Source of the DNA: Chitinophagaceae bacterium
GTDB taxonomy: Bacteria > Bacteroidota > Bacteroidia > Chitinophagales > Chitinophagaceae
DNA: 42,854 bases
Direction: 5' to 3'
NCBI GenBank assembly: GCA_947447005.1
Contig: CANFHO010000010.1
Coordinates: 1 to 42,854, forward strand
Of this stretch, positions 8,770 through 18,639 are shown piece by piece; the stretch's first letter is position 1, and each line of letters starts with the position of its first letter. The notes under the pieces were generated by a model. The model saw only the letters and a program-made list of their open reading frames with translations. It ran no database searches and was not told where the DNA came from. The position numbers and the translations under genes were made by a program.

Positions 8770-10845
8770 TTAAAAATGTAGTTGAAGATTGATATAACTT
8801 AACCGGCCAGGATTGCCTGGAAGATTGGCAGGGTCTTTATAATTAAATATATTATCCATGCCTGCCATGAGTTCCCACTTGTCTTTTTTATAACCTACGG
8901 AGGCATTCGTTTGCAAATAACCTTTTGCAAATTCGTCTGAACGGTTAATGAGTCCGTTTCCATCCATATCAACACTTCCCCATTTACCTCTATAAATATT
9001 TCTAAGGGTAGCAAAAACACCATTCTTACTTGAATACAATAATTTTACATTGGCAGTGTACATTGATCTGTAAGGAAGTCCCCCATAGTCCTTCAAGTGC
9101 ATCACAGATGCGATTCCGGTATGTAAATCTCTTTGGTATACTTGACCCCTCGTAATGGCATCAAGAACATCTTTGTCTGCTGAATATAAAAACTGATAGC
9201 CCCCATTGACAGTAAATACACCATTCATTTTTTTTGAAAATCCAGCTTCCAAACCTTCCGTCAGGCCTCGCTTCAGATTAAAATAACTGAATATCTGTCC
9301 AGCGTTTTTCTTATACCCAATTATATCAGTAACAATCATGTTACTTAAATCATTTCTGAAAAGATTGATATGCAGAGATAGGTCCTTTTTAAAGTTTACA
9401 TTCATGCCCAGATTGAGCCCGCCTGATGTTTCAGGTTTCAGAACATTCAATTTATCGTACATCGCAGTTGCCTGATCGAGCAATCCACCTGCAATCAATC
9501 TTTTCATTTCAACCTTAGCAACTTCTGTACCAAATACGGAATAGGCACCAGCAGCAAGATTGGTAAAATTCAGATACAGTTGTCTGAAGTCGGGTGCCTT
9601 AAATCCTCTTCCATAAGAAAGGTTGAAGTCGATATTATGTGAAAGCTTGTATTTAAATGCAATCTTGGGACTTAGGACTGAAGCATAGGCACTGTTGTAA
9701 TCATATCGAGCACCTCCAACCAAGACCAGTGTTGGAGTGAGTTTTTTTTCCCATTGTGCATAGGTATATAGAATCTGATTAAATCTACGGGTTGATAGTG
9801 AGTCATATCTGTTTGAAGAAACGGATTCTTTGATAACTCCAATACCAAAAGTGATTTCAGAATAATTTGAAAGTTGAATATTGGATTGATTTTCAAATTT
9901 GATATAAGATTGCTGAAATCTGTCATTGTACCCTGATGCTATGTCTTTGACCGCTAGTTCCTGAACGGCTTGAAATCCAGTAAAATAAGCCCTCGTAACA
10001 TTTTTGAATGATTTGTTGAGTTCGTATTCTACATAAGGATTGATATTAAATTCATTGCTTTTTTCAAACCCCTGCGACAAAACATTCACTCCTCCATTTT
10101 GTACATTGATGCTGTTTTTGATATACGTGTTATTATATCGAAGTCCAATACCATACTTCATGTGTTTATTGAACTGCCCAGACAGATTGGCGTTTTGAAA
10201 AGATCGCCAGAAAGGCTCAACTGTTTTTTGGTTGGCATTGGGTTTTAAGCTATACCCTTCTGAGCTGTTTACATTGAATGATGCATTGACTTGTATATGT
10301 TTGAATTTTCTTGCATAATCAAAAGATCCATCCATTGTATTGAATCTGCCATATCTCACATTAAGATCTGACTTATAATTAGCTGCATCGTATGTAATAA
10401 TATTTACCACCCCACCCATTGCTTCAGAACCATATAAACTGGAAGAAGGTCCTTTGATGATTTCTATTTTTTTTACCCCTCTGACAGACAATCTGGACAG
10501 GTCGAGCACACCTCCTGTTCTTCCAATAAGCGGCTCGCCATTCAAGAGAATCAACGTATAATCAGAAGACAATCCTTGAACTTGAATACCCTTTCCGAAA
10601 TTATCAGTCACAACAATTCCTGTTTGCTCTGAAAGAATTTCATTCAACCTCAAAGATCCGCTCTGGTAAAGGGTTTTGGCATTTATCACAGAAACAGGTA
10701 TGGCCACATTTCCCAATAATCGCGGTGATTTTGTTGCAGTCACCACTACCTCGTCCATGTCTTTTGAAAAGGTCGAATCTGTTTTTTGTTGCGCATGTAA
10801 AGTCAATGACTTAACAGCAAAAAGAAATAAGAAAAAACGCTGCAT
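8770..10845 (-). CDS. TonB-dependent receptor, HmuR-like
   Basis: 691-aa outer-membrane receptor. After a short signal peptide ending HAQQ comes a TonB-box-like DEVVVTAT (about residues 31-38), the plug domain (about 40-150, with IKGPSSSLYGSEAMGGVVNI) and a 22-strand-type barrel ending in aromatic YINLQLHF. The plug motif and C-terminal aromatic signature are diagnostic of TonB receptors. Pairing with the HmuY-like gene suggests heme or another iron source. A CAACTTTG box (10863-10870, minus), one base off TAnnTTTG, lies shortly upstream. Confidence 0.88.
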   Translation of the reverse strand: MQRFFLFLFAVKSLTLHAQQKTDSTFSKDMDEVVVTATKSPRLLGNVAIPVSVINAKTLYQSGSLRLNEILSEQTGIVVTDNFGKGIQVQGLSSDYTLILLNGEPLIGRTGGVLDLSRLSVRGVKKIEIIKGPSSSLYGSEAMGGVVNIITYDAANYKSDLNVRYGRFNTMDGSFDYARKFKHIQVNASFNVNSSEGYSLKPNANQKTVEPFWRSFQNANLSGQFNKHMKYGIGLRYNNTYIKNSINVQNGGVNVLSQGFEKSNEFNINPYVEYELNKSFKNVTRAYFTGFQAVQELAVKDIASGYNDRFQQSYIKFENQSNIQLSNYSEITFGIGVIKESVSSNRYDSLSTRRFNQILYTYAQWEKKLTPTLVLVGGARYDYNSAYASVLSPKIAFKYKLSHNIDFNLSYGRGFKAPDFRQLYLNFTNLAAGAYSVFGTEVAKVEMKRLIAGGLLDQATAMYDKLNVLKPETSGGLNLGMNVNFKKDLSLHINLFRNDLSNMIVTDIIGYKKNAGQIFSYFNLKRGLTEGLEAGFSKKMNGVFTVNGGYQFLYSADKDVLDAITRGQVYQRDLHTGIASVMHLKDYGGLPYRSMYTANVKLLYSSKNGVFATLRNIYRGKWGSVDMDGNGLINRSDEFAKGYLQTNASVGYKKDKWELMAGMDNIFNYKDPANLPGNPGRLSYINLQLHF

Positions 10846-10948
10846 CAGGAATGATTATGAAGCAAAGTTGAAACATCAACACACAATCATTATCATGGAA
10901 ATGTCATAGAAATAGTTGTGATGTTTTTTTGACAAACAGGTGACAAAT

Positions 10949-11072
10949 CAAGAGAAAAGAGAAAAGAGAAAAGAGAAAAATGAAGTGATGAAATAGGAAA
11001 GTAAAGAGTGGAGCAAGAAAAATGATTATTGGCTGTTACATTCTTATCTTTTCTCTTTTCACTTTTCTCTCA
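10949..11072. repeat. Heptad-repeat inverted pair, receptor/araC spacer
   Basis: The purine arm at 10949-10985 contains three perfect GAAAAGA units (10954-10974). The pyrimidine arm at 11048-11068 is CTTTTCT, CTTTTCA, CTTTTCT. The arms are complementary at 22 of 24 positions in the best register, with a loop of about 65 nt. The pyrimidine arm runs into the AraC-gene stop (TCA at 11070-11072, read as TGA). Confidence 0.85.
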
Positions 11073-12005
11073 TTTGCTAAGTAGCTCACAAGGCTTGAGT
11101 CCTGTATGCTTTTTGAAGGCAGTCGAAAAATGTGAAATGGAAGAATAGCCCAATGTAGCTGACACTTCAGAAACGGTAAATCCTTTTTCGTACAAAAGAT
11201 AACGTGCATGTTCCATGCGTTGATCCTGATAGAAGTCGAATATGGTTGTGCCATACATCACCTTAAATCCTTTTTTCAGATAGCACTCATTGATAGCCAC
11301 TTTTCTGCTCAATTCCTTGATGGTGATTGGATCTCCGATGTGTTTTAAGAGTGTTTCTCTTGCCAACATGATTTTTTCCCTTTCGCCTGCGTATTCCAAA
11401 AATTTACATGCAGGAACCTCATCTTCCTTGACTTCAGACAATGCTTCCAAACAATACAGCAATAAAACCTGTGTTTGAGCATTCATAAAAATATTCTCAA
11501 CCTCTTCCTTGTAAGGATTGTTTAGAATAGATTCAAGTGTTTGGCGAATCCTTCCTGAAAGTTGGATTGGCTTTGAAAAAGAATGTTCGTATTTAAAGTT
11601 GAGCAATGCATAGGTTTCAGAAAAAACGATATCCGATTTAATAAGATTTGAAAGATGAAGGGGCTCAAATCTGAATCGAAGCATATCCACTGTATCATTC
11701 TGCTCCACACATGCAGCATCTTTATTGAACTTGCATTCCTCACAATTCGCATGAACATGTCCGCAATATGTTTGTCCGCTGACACAAAATCTAAATTCCA
11801 AAAACCGCTCTGAACTGATTGCATCGTAATTATACATCAAAGAACCTTGTTCATCCACAAGCATTCTTGACTGTTTTTGATATCTTTTTATCTGAAAACG
11901 CCAGGAACCTGGGATATTTTTCTCTTTTGTATGCAAAACAGGCATATCTGAGGGAAAATCCCAGTCTACACTCAATAATGGCTTTATTTTGGTTAAAATC
12001 TGCAT
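11070..12005 (-). CDS. AraC-family regulator with N-terminal cysteine cluster
   Basis: 311-aa transcription regulator. The C-terminal 95 residues hold two helix-turn-helix motifs of the AraC type (IKELSRKVAINECYLKKGF, then GFTVSEVSATLGYSSISHF ending in FKKHTGLKP). The N-terminal domain is unassigned but carries C74, C81, C88, C91 and C99, spaced C-x6-C-x6-C-x2-C-x7-C. This suggests a metal, Fe-S or redox sensor (inference). It lies upstream of the heme-uptake genes on the same strand, which fits control of that module. A perfect -7 box TAAGTTTG (12013-12020, minus) ends 7 nt before the ATG, so the transcript may be nearly leaderless. Confidence 0.88.
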   Translation of the reverse strand: MQILTKIKPLLSVDWDFPSDMPVLHTKEKNIPGSWRFQIKRYQKQSRMLVDEQGSLMYNYDAISSERFLEFRFCVSGQTYCGHVHANCEECKFNKDAACVEQNDTVDMLRFRFEPLHLSNLIKSDIVFSETYALLNFKYEHSFSKPIQLSGRIRQTLESILNNPYKEEVENIFMNAQTQVLLLYCLEALSEVKEDEVPACKFLEYAGEREKIMLARETLLKHIGDPITIKELSRKVAINECYLKKGFKVMYGTTIFDFYQDQRMEHARYLLYEKGFTVSEVSATLGYSSISHFSTAFKKHTGLKPCELLSK

Positions 12006-12012
12006 CTCTTTA

Positions 12013-12020
12013 CAAACTTA
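12013..12020 (-). promoter_or_regulatory. Predicted -7 box of the AraC-family gene
   Basis: The minus strand reads TAAGTTTG, an exact TAnnTTTG. Its proximal end is 7 nt from the ATG. No TTG is seen 17-23 nt upstream, which would suit an activator-dependent promoter, though that is inference. Confidence 0.4.
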
Positions 12021-12140
12021 CACCCAATAAATGAGGCCTAACCCTCCCCAATGTAAAAAAAGGGTCATTTTTGTGGAAATAATCTGAAAAAATAAGCGGT
12101 TATTTACCTTTCCATATTATATTAACCCCTTTGTTTTCAG

Positions 12141-12148
12141 TAGATTTG
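12141..12148 (+). promoter_or_regulatory. Predicted -7 box of gyrB
   Basis: TAGATTTG matches TAnnTTTG and leaves a leader of about 35-40 nt before gyrB. A TTG at the standard spacing is absent; the nearest TTTG is only 7 nt upstream. Confidence 0.4.
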
Positions 12149-12166
12149 TAGACATTTTTCAGTTGA

Positions 12167-14170
<2,004 letters not shown>

Positions 14171-14195
14171 TTTATTCATTATTAAAACAATCAAC

Positions 14196-14402
14196 ATGTC
14201 AAACGGAAAAATGCTCACAGCGTACAACGTTAAAACAAAAGAAAGGGATGTTCCAATGCAGGATGCAGTAGTAAGCCGCACAGCTAAAGGTGGTTATATT
14301 GCAAAGGGCCATGATGGAAAAGGGAACAAATTGACCGCTCTTTTGGGAGAAGCAAAAGCATTGGAAGCAATCAAGAATGGCGTAGCCAAACAAGATTGGT
14401 AG
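14196..14402 (+). CDS. Small conserved-looking protein downstream of gyrB
   Basis: 68-aa ORF starting 25 bp after gyrB and ending just before an intrinsic terminator, so it is probably the last gene of a gyrB transcript. It is basic and glycine-containing, with TAYNVKTKERDVPM near the start and an alanine-rich C-terminal helix. There is no signal peptide or membrane segment. I do not recognise a family. The clean position between gyrB and its terminator and the balanced composition support a real gene. Confidence 0.7.
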   Translation: MSNGKMLTAYNVKTKERDVPMQDAVVSRTAKGGYIAKGHDGKGNKLTALLGEAKALEAIKNGVAKQDW

Positions 14403-14429
14403 TATTACATACCCTCAATCATTTTATTG

Positions 14430-14458
14430 AAAAAGCCGCCCAATAGGGTGGCTTTTTT
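14430..14458. terminator. Intrinsic terminator after the gyrB unit
   Basis: AAAAAGCCGCCC (14430-14441), loop AATA and GGGTGGCTTTTT (14446-14457) form a 12-bp stem with one G-T pair and a T run. The A-rich left side means it may also stop transcripts arriving from the SUI1 gene on the other strand. Confidence 0.88.
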
Positions 14459-14482
14459 ATTATCTTCCGTAGGGTTTTATTG

Positions 14483-14592
14483 CATTTCTCCATTTCTCCA
14501 TTTCTCCATTTCCCCGTTTCACCATTTCACCGTTTCCCCGTTTCACCCTACTCTTTTCTCTTTTCACTCTTCTCTTTTCTCTTTTCTCTTTT
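14483..14592. repeat. Tandem octad plus heptad array beside the SUI1 gene
   Basis: Positions 14483-14546 hold eight consecutive 8-mers: CATTTCTC three times, then variants such as CATTTCCC, CGTTTCAC and CGTTTCCC. After 4 nt the period changes to 7: CTCTTTT (x2), CACTCTT, CTCTTTT (x3) at 14551-14592. The last unit shares its final T with the stop codon of the SUI1-domain gene (TTA at 14592-14594). No complementary purine arm is present nearby, unlike the other arrays. Confidence 0.9.
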
Positions 14593-14924
14593 TATCCCTT
14601 GACTTTGTATTTATTCTTCTGCAACCATCCCCTCACCTTCTCCCTGTGATCTCCCTGAAGAATAATCTCCCCTTCCTTTGCAGAACCACCTGTTCCGCAA
14701 TGATTTTTTAACTTTTTGCCTAATTCAGCCATATCCTCTTCTTTACCGATGAAACCTGTAATCAATGTTACGGTTTTTCCTGCACGATGTTTTGTTTCCA
14801 TGCTCAAACGCAAGATTTGCTTTTCTGCAGGCAAGGTTTCCTGTTCTTCTTGTTCCTCCTCCGGCTTGAAACCAGGATCAGTGCTGTATACGAGCGCAGG
14901 CCTATCGTCTTTATGTTTCTTCAT
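14592..14924 (-). CDS. SUI1/YciH-domain translation factor
   Basis: 110-aa eIF1/SUI1-domain protein of the YciH type. The domain covers about residues 45-110, with the core GKTVTLITGF, LGKKLKNHCGTGGSAK and a C-terminal EIILQGDHREKVRGWL helix. The first 40 residues are acidic and probably disordered. Bacterial YciH proteins are thought to monitor translation initiation fidelity; the role here is inferred. I chose the ATG at 14924 over an in-frame ATG at 14990, because the added 22 residues would be hydrophobic and outside the domain. Confidence 0.85.
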   Translation of the reverse strand: MKKHKDDRPALVYSTDPGFKPEEEQEEQETLPAEKQILRLSMETKHRAGKTVTLITGFIGKEEDMAELGKKLKNHCGTGGSAKEGEIILQGDHREKVRGWLQKNKYKVKG

Positions 14925-14997
14925 GTAAGTTGATTGAGAAAGCTGATTATATGCAAATATGATGCATTTCATTTTTACTACATAATCCATTCAGAGA

Positions 14998-15025
14998 TTG
15001 GTTTGTTGGAAATGAATTAATTTTG
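14998..15025 (+). promoter_or_regulatory. Predicted promoter of gpmI, possibly leaderless
   Basis: TTG (14998-15000), a 17-nt spacer and TAATTTTG (15018-15025) match the Bacteroidota consensus. The -7 box ends 4 nt before the ATG at 15030, so transcription would start at or beside the start codon. Confidence 0.55.
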
Positions 15026-15029
15026 TGAC

Positions 15030-16553
15030 ATGGAAACCAAAAAAAGTATACTCGTTATTATGGATGGCTGGGGACTGGGTGCAGTTCCGGAAAGTGATGC
15101 CATCAAACATGCCAATGTACCTTTCGTGAGTTCACTCTATGGAAAGTATCCTCATTCCACATTGATAACTTGTGGAGAGCAGGTTGGATTGCCTGATGGA
15201 CAAATGGGGAACAGTGAAGTAGGACATCTGAATCTTGGCGCAGGCAGGATTGTGTATCAGGAACTCCAACGGATCAATGTGGCAATTCGCACAGGTACTT
15301 TCCAACAGAATGAAACATTGTTACAGTCGATCAGGTATGCCAAGAGAAATAACAAGAAACTACATCTCATTGGGCTTGTAAGTGATGGCGGTGTCCATTC
15401 CCATATCAAACATGTAGAAGCCATTGTTGACCTCTGCAAGATGGAAGGACTGGACAATGTTTTCATTCATGCGTTTACAGATGGAAGGGATACCGATCCC
15501 AAAAGTGGACTTGGTTTTATAAAAGAATTGGAGTCGCATATTGCAGGTTCGACAGGCAAGATTGCAAGTATTACCGGCAGGTATTATGCCATGGACAGAG
15601 ATAAGAGGTGGGAACGTGTAAAGTTGGCTTATGATGGATTGGTAAAAGGCGAAGGACAACATGCAACTGTTGCATCGGATGCAATAGCGGCATGTTATGA
15701 AAATAATATTACAGATGAATTCATCAAACCAATCATCATTGTTGATGGAAACCACAAGCCTATAGCAACCCTTGAAGAAGGGGATGCAGTTATTTGTTTC
15801 AACTTCCGAACAGATAGGTGCCGTGAGATTACTGAAGTATTGACACAAAAGGATTTTCAGGAATTCGGTATGCACAAACTTGCCTTGGAGTATACAACCA
15901 TGACTGAGTATGATAATACATTCCATCATGTACATGTAATTTTCACCAATGATAACCTAACGCATACGTTGGGAGAGGTTTTGGAGCAACATGGTAAAAC
16001 TCAAATTCGTATTGCTGAAACAGAAAAATACCCACACGTTACCTTCTTTTTCAGTGGCGGAAGGGAAGTCCCTTTTGATGGCGAAAGAAGAATCATGGCA
16101 GCATCTCCAAAGGTGGCTACGTATGATCTTCAGCCTGAAATGAGTGCATATGAACTCACTGAAAAAATAGTACCAGAGATCAAAGCAAAATCAGCTGATT
16201 TCATCTGCTTGAATTATGCAAATGCTGATATGGTTGGGCATACTGGAATTTGGGACGCAGCCATCAAAGCTGCAGAAACAGTGGATGCATGTGTTAAACA
16301 AGTGGTTGAAGCTGCCTTGGAAAACGGCTATACTATTTTCCTGACAGCGGATCATGGCAATGCTGACTTTATGAAAAACAATGATGGAAGTCCCAATACA
16401 GCACATACGCTCAACCCAGTTCCTTTATTTATCATTGATAAAGACTGGAAAGGTGAAATCAAACCTGGCAAATTAGGAGATATTGCCCCAACAATCCTTC
16501 ATTTTATGGGATTGCCAATACCTGGAGAGATGACAGGAAACATATTGGTTTAG
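15030..16553 (+). CDS. gpmI: 2,3-bisphosphoglycerate-independent phosphoglycerate mutase
   Basis: Interconverts 3- and 2-phosphoglycerate in glycolysis, using two metal ions and a phosphoserine intermediate. 507 aa, the usual length. Alkaline-phosphatase-fold motifs are visible: LVIMDGWG (metal Asp near residue 11), catalytic Ser62 in GNSEVGH, HAFTDGRDTDP, GRYYAMDRDKRW, and the C-terminal metal sites NYANADMVGHTG and TADHGNAD. It is a single-gene unit between a predicted promoter and a strong terminator. Confidence 0.97.
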   Translation: METKKSILVIMDGWGLGAVPESDAIKHANVPFVSSLYGKYPHSTLITCGEQVGLPDGQMGNSEVGHLNLGAGRIVYQELQRINVAIRTGTFQQNETLLQSIRYAKRNNKKLHLIGLVSDGGVHSHIKHVEAIVDLCKMEGLDNVFIHAFTDGRDTDPKSGLGFIKELESHIAGSTGKIASITGRYYAMDRDKRWERVKLAYDGLVKGEGQHATVASDAIAACYENNITDEFIKPIIIVDGNHKPIATLEEGDAVICFNFRTDRCREITEVLTQKDFQEFGMHKLALEYTTMTEYDNTFHHVHVIFTNDNLTHTLGEVLEQHGKTQIRIAETEKYPHVTFFFSGGREVPFDGERRIMAASPKVATYDLQPEMSAYELTEKIVPEIKAKSADFICLNYANADMVGHTGIWDAAIKAAETVDACVKQVVEAALENGYTIFLTADHGNADFMKNNDGSPNTAHTLNPVPLFIIDKDWKGEIKPGKLGDIAPTILHFMGLPIPGEMTGNILV

Positions 16554-16586
16554 CCGTAAAAATCATAATTGTACGATTAACATCTG

Positions 16587-16617
16587 AAACAGGTCTTTTT
16601 GAAAGACCTGTTTTTTT
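16587..16617 (+). terminator. Intrinsic terminator of gpmI
   Basis: A perfect 12-bp stem, AAACAGGTCTTT (16587-16598) with AAAGACCTGTTT (16602-16613), has a 3-nt loop and continues into a T run to 16617. It lies about 34 nt after the gpmI stop. Confidence 0.9.
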
Positions 16618-16681
16618 ATATAATACTGTAAAAAGAAAAAATTATGCAGCACCAAAAATTAAAAAATTGTCTTATTTTCAG

Positions 16682-16699
16682 AGATCATTAAACTGATCT
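16682..16699. promoter_or_regulatory. Palindrome in front of the ECF sigma gene
   Basis: AGATCA (16682-16687), a 6-nt gap and TGATCT (16694-16699) form a perfect dyad ending 2 nt before the sigma-factor ATG. It could be an operator, or a small RNA hairpin affecting initiation. A 6+6 dyad can also occur by chance. Confidence 0.3.
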
Positions 16700-16701
16700 T
16701 C

Positions 16702-17283
16702 ATGTTAGAAGAGGTGCTTCTTCAAGGTTGCCAACAAAACGATGCTTACGCACAGCAAGAGTTATATGGACGTTATAGTCCGAAAATGCTCTCTGTTTGC
16801 TATCGTTATGCCAAAACAAGAGAGGATGCAGAAGATATGCTTCAGGAAGGTTTCATTAAAGTCTTCAGCCAAATCAAACAGTTTGAAGGTCGTGGTTCTT
16901 TGGAAGGATGGATATTACGCATCATTGTGCATACCTGTATCAATCATTTGAAGAAAAATAAAAAATTCAATGACAATGTAGATATCCTTTTTGCAAGCAA
17001 TATCAGTGTGAAAGAAGACAATATTCCTGCTGTATTACAAGCAAAGCAAGTGGTTGAATGCATTCGTATACTGCCTATAGGATACCGAACTGTGCTCAAC
17101 CTATATGCCATTGAAGGGTATTCACACAAAGAAATTGCATCTATACTTGATATCGAAGAGAGTACAAGCAGATCGCAATATACCAGGGCAAGGAATATGT
17201 TGGAAGAGATATTGGTGAAAAAGAATATCGTGACAAAAGAAAAAGAAAAGAAAAGTTGGTTTAAGCCTGTAAAGATTAAGTGA
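16702..17283 (+). CDS. ECF-family RNA polymerase sigma factor
   Basis: 193-aa extracytoplasmic-function sigma factor. The sigma-2 region spans about residues 10-85 (YGRYSPKMLSVCYRY, AEDMLQEGFIKVF, then GSLEGWILRIIVHTCINHLKK). The sigma-4 region spans about 115-170 (LPIGYRTVLNLYAIEGYSHKEIASIL and a helix-turn-helix ending RSQYTRARNML). A basic tail follows. The next gene begins 24 bp downstream and encodes a membrane-anchored protein, the position where an anti-sigma factor is often found. A short palindrome precedes the start codon. Confidence 0.92.
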   Translation: MLEEVLLQGCQQNDAYAQQELYGRYSPKMLSVCYRYAKTREDAEDMLQEGFIKVFSQIKQFEGRGSLEGWILRIIVHTCINHLKKNKKFNDNVDILFASNISVKEDNIPAVLQAKQVVECIRILPIGYRTVLNLYAIEGYSHKEIASILDIEESTSRSQYTRARNMLEEILVKKNIVTKEKEKKSWFKPVKIK

Positions 17284-17307
17284 TCTGAAGGGTTGAATAA
17301 AAGAGAC

Positions 17308-18597
17308 ATGAGAAAATATTCGTCTGATGAGTTGGAAGACTTTTTGAAGGAAAGATCTGATCAGTATTTGATCTACCCTTCAGACGCTGTGTGGAACAAT
17401 ATTCAAAAGAATTTGTATCCAAACAGGTTTTGGACATATGTGTCCATAGGCTTCCTATTGCTATGTATTTCAGGCGGCTTGGTTATTCACAACACAAAAG
17501 AATTAGTTGAAGTACCAGCTCCAACGGGGCAAATTGCATATAGCTTTATCTCCAATGACCCGCTTGAAAAGGCTTACAAAAACATGGAGGTCATTTCAGT
17601 TAAATATAGGGAAAACAACCGAGATCATTCAATTAAAATGATACAACAGGTAGCTGTTTTACAGCGAGATGTTGACATAAATAATGAAATAGCAGAAGGT
17701 TCTATGTATAATTCAGAGAAAATTGAACTCCCTGCAAGTGTTTTGGCCATTTCAAAAGAAATTCAAGATAGAAATGCCGGTATCAATATCAAGCCAACAA
17801 AAAAGAATTTCCTCTCCAATGCGTTTGAAAGTGTAGTTGCACATGCCATCAAGATTAGTAAAAAAGCTGAATGGCAGTTTTATATAACACCAACAGCCAG
17901 TTACAGAATTCTTCAAGGCAAGGCAACTAACAGCAATTATCAATATGCTTCATTCCCGTATACCACAAATTCCAATTTTGCGGCGAATGTGAATGATGCA
18001 GTAAATCATAAAGCAGGTATGGGATTGGAGCTTGGAACATCCATGCTTTACCCCCTCAGTAAAAAACTTACACTCAAAACAGGGCTACAATTCAACTATA
18101 ACCATTATCAGATTGAAGCGTATATTGGTACTCCTGAAATTGCGACCTATGGCATGAATAATTTTGGATATGGAGCCAGTTCTCCAATCAGCACCATCTC
18201 ATATTACAGAAATGGGGATGGGTATAGTTCAACTACATTGAGGAATGAGCACTACATGATTTCCATGCCAATTGGTTTGGAATATATCGTTGCAGGTAAC
18301 AAAAAGATCAATTTGGCCATTGCATCTTCATTACAGCCTACATATGTATTTACAAACTATTCCTATTTGATTTCAACCAATTTAAAGAATTACGCAAAAG
18401 AGCCAAGCTTAAACAGAAGATTCAATATCAACTCTGCAGTTGAAGCATCCCTCAATATTCAATCCGGGGCATATAAATTCAGCTTTGCTCCACAATACAG
18501 ATACCAGCTTATTTCCAGCTTTAAGAACAAGTATCCTATCAAGGAAAATCTGTGGGACATGGGTGTAAAACTTTCGGTATCTAAGACCATCCATTGA
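17308..18597 (+). CDS. Membrane-anchored beta-barrel-like protein next to the ECF sigma gene
   Basis: 429 aa from the ATG at 17308; a TTG at 17293 would add five residues. Residues 1-40 are a short acidic cytoplasmic-like segment with YPSDAVWNNIQKNL, 42-60 form one hydrophobic helix, 65-185 a polar linker, and about 190-429 show the alternating aromatic pattern of an outer-membrane beta-barrel domain. I recall Bacteroidota proteins with this layout encoded next to ECF sigma genes and annotated as outer-membrane beta-barrel proteins. The N-terminal segment may contact the sigma factor, but no canonical anti-sigma zinc motif is present. How a barrel can follow an inner-membrane anchor is unclear. 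Confidence 0.75.
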   Translation: MRKYSSDELEDFLKERSDQYLIYPSDAVWNNIQKNLYPNRFWTYVSIGFLLLCISGGLVIHNTKELVEVPAPTGQIAYSFISNDPLEKAYKNMEVISVKYRENNRDHSIKMIQQVAVLQRDVDINNEIAEGSMYNSEKIELPASVLAISKEIQDRNAGINIKPTKKNFLSNAFESVVAHAIKISKKAEWQFYITPTASYRILQGKATNSNYQYASFPYTTNSNFAANVNDAVNHKAGMGLELGTSMLYPLSKKLTLKTGLQFNYNHYQIEAYIGTPEIATYGMNNFGYGASSPISTISYYRNGDGYSSTTLRNEHYMISMPIGLEYIVAGNKKINLAIASSLQPTYVFTNYSYLISTNLKNYAKEPSLNRRFNINSAVEASLNIQSGAYKFSFAPQYRYQLISSFKNKYPIKENLWDMGVKLSVSKTIH

Positions 18598-18639
18598 TTT
18601 TAATTTTTCTGCGGGAAATTGCTGCAGTAATTTTACAAC

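Noticed and set aside
14483-14592. Repeat array as a possible CRISPR
   Set aside because: Units are 7-8 nt with no unique spacers of 30 nt or more, and no cas genes are in the window.
14427-14711. Plus-strand frame through the pyrimidine array (Ser/Pro/Phe/His-rich)
   Set aside because: It is translation of low-complexity repeats across a terminator and antisense to the SUI1 gene.
15360-15935. 191-codon minus-strand frame inside gpmI
   Set aside because: It is fully antisense to a gene with intact catalytic motifs, and its own sequence shows no domain.
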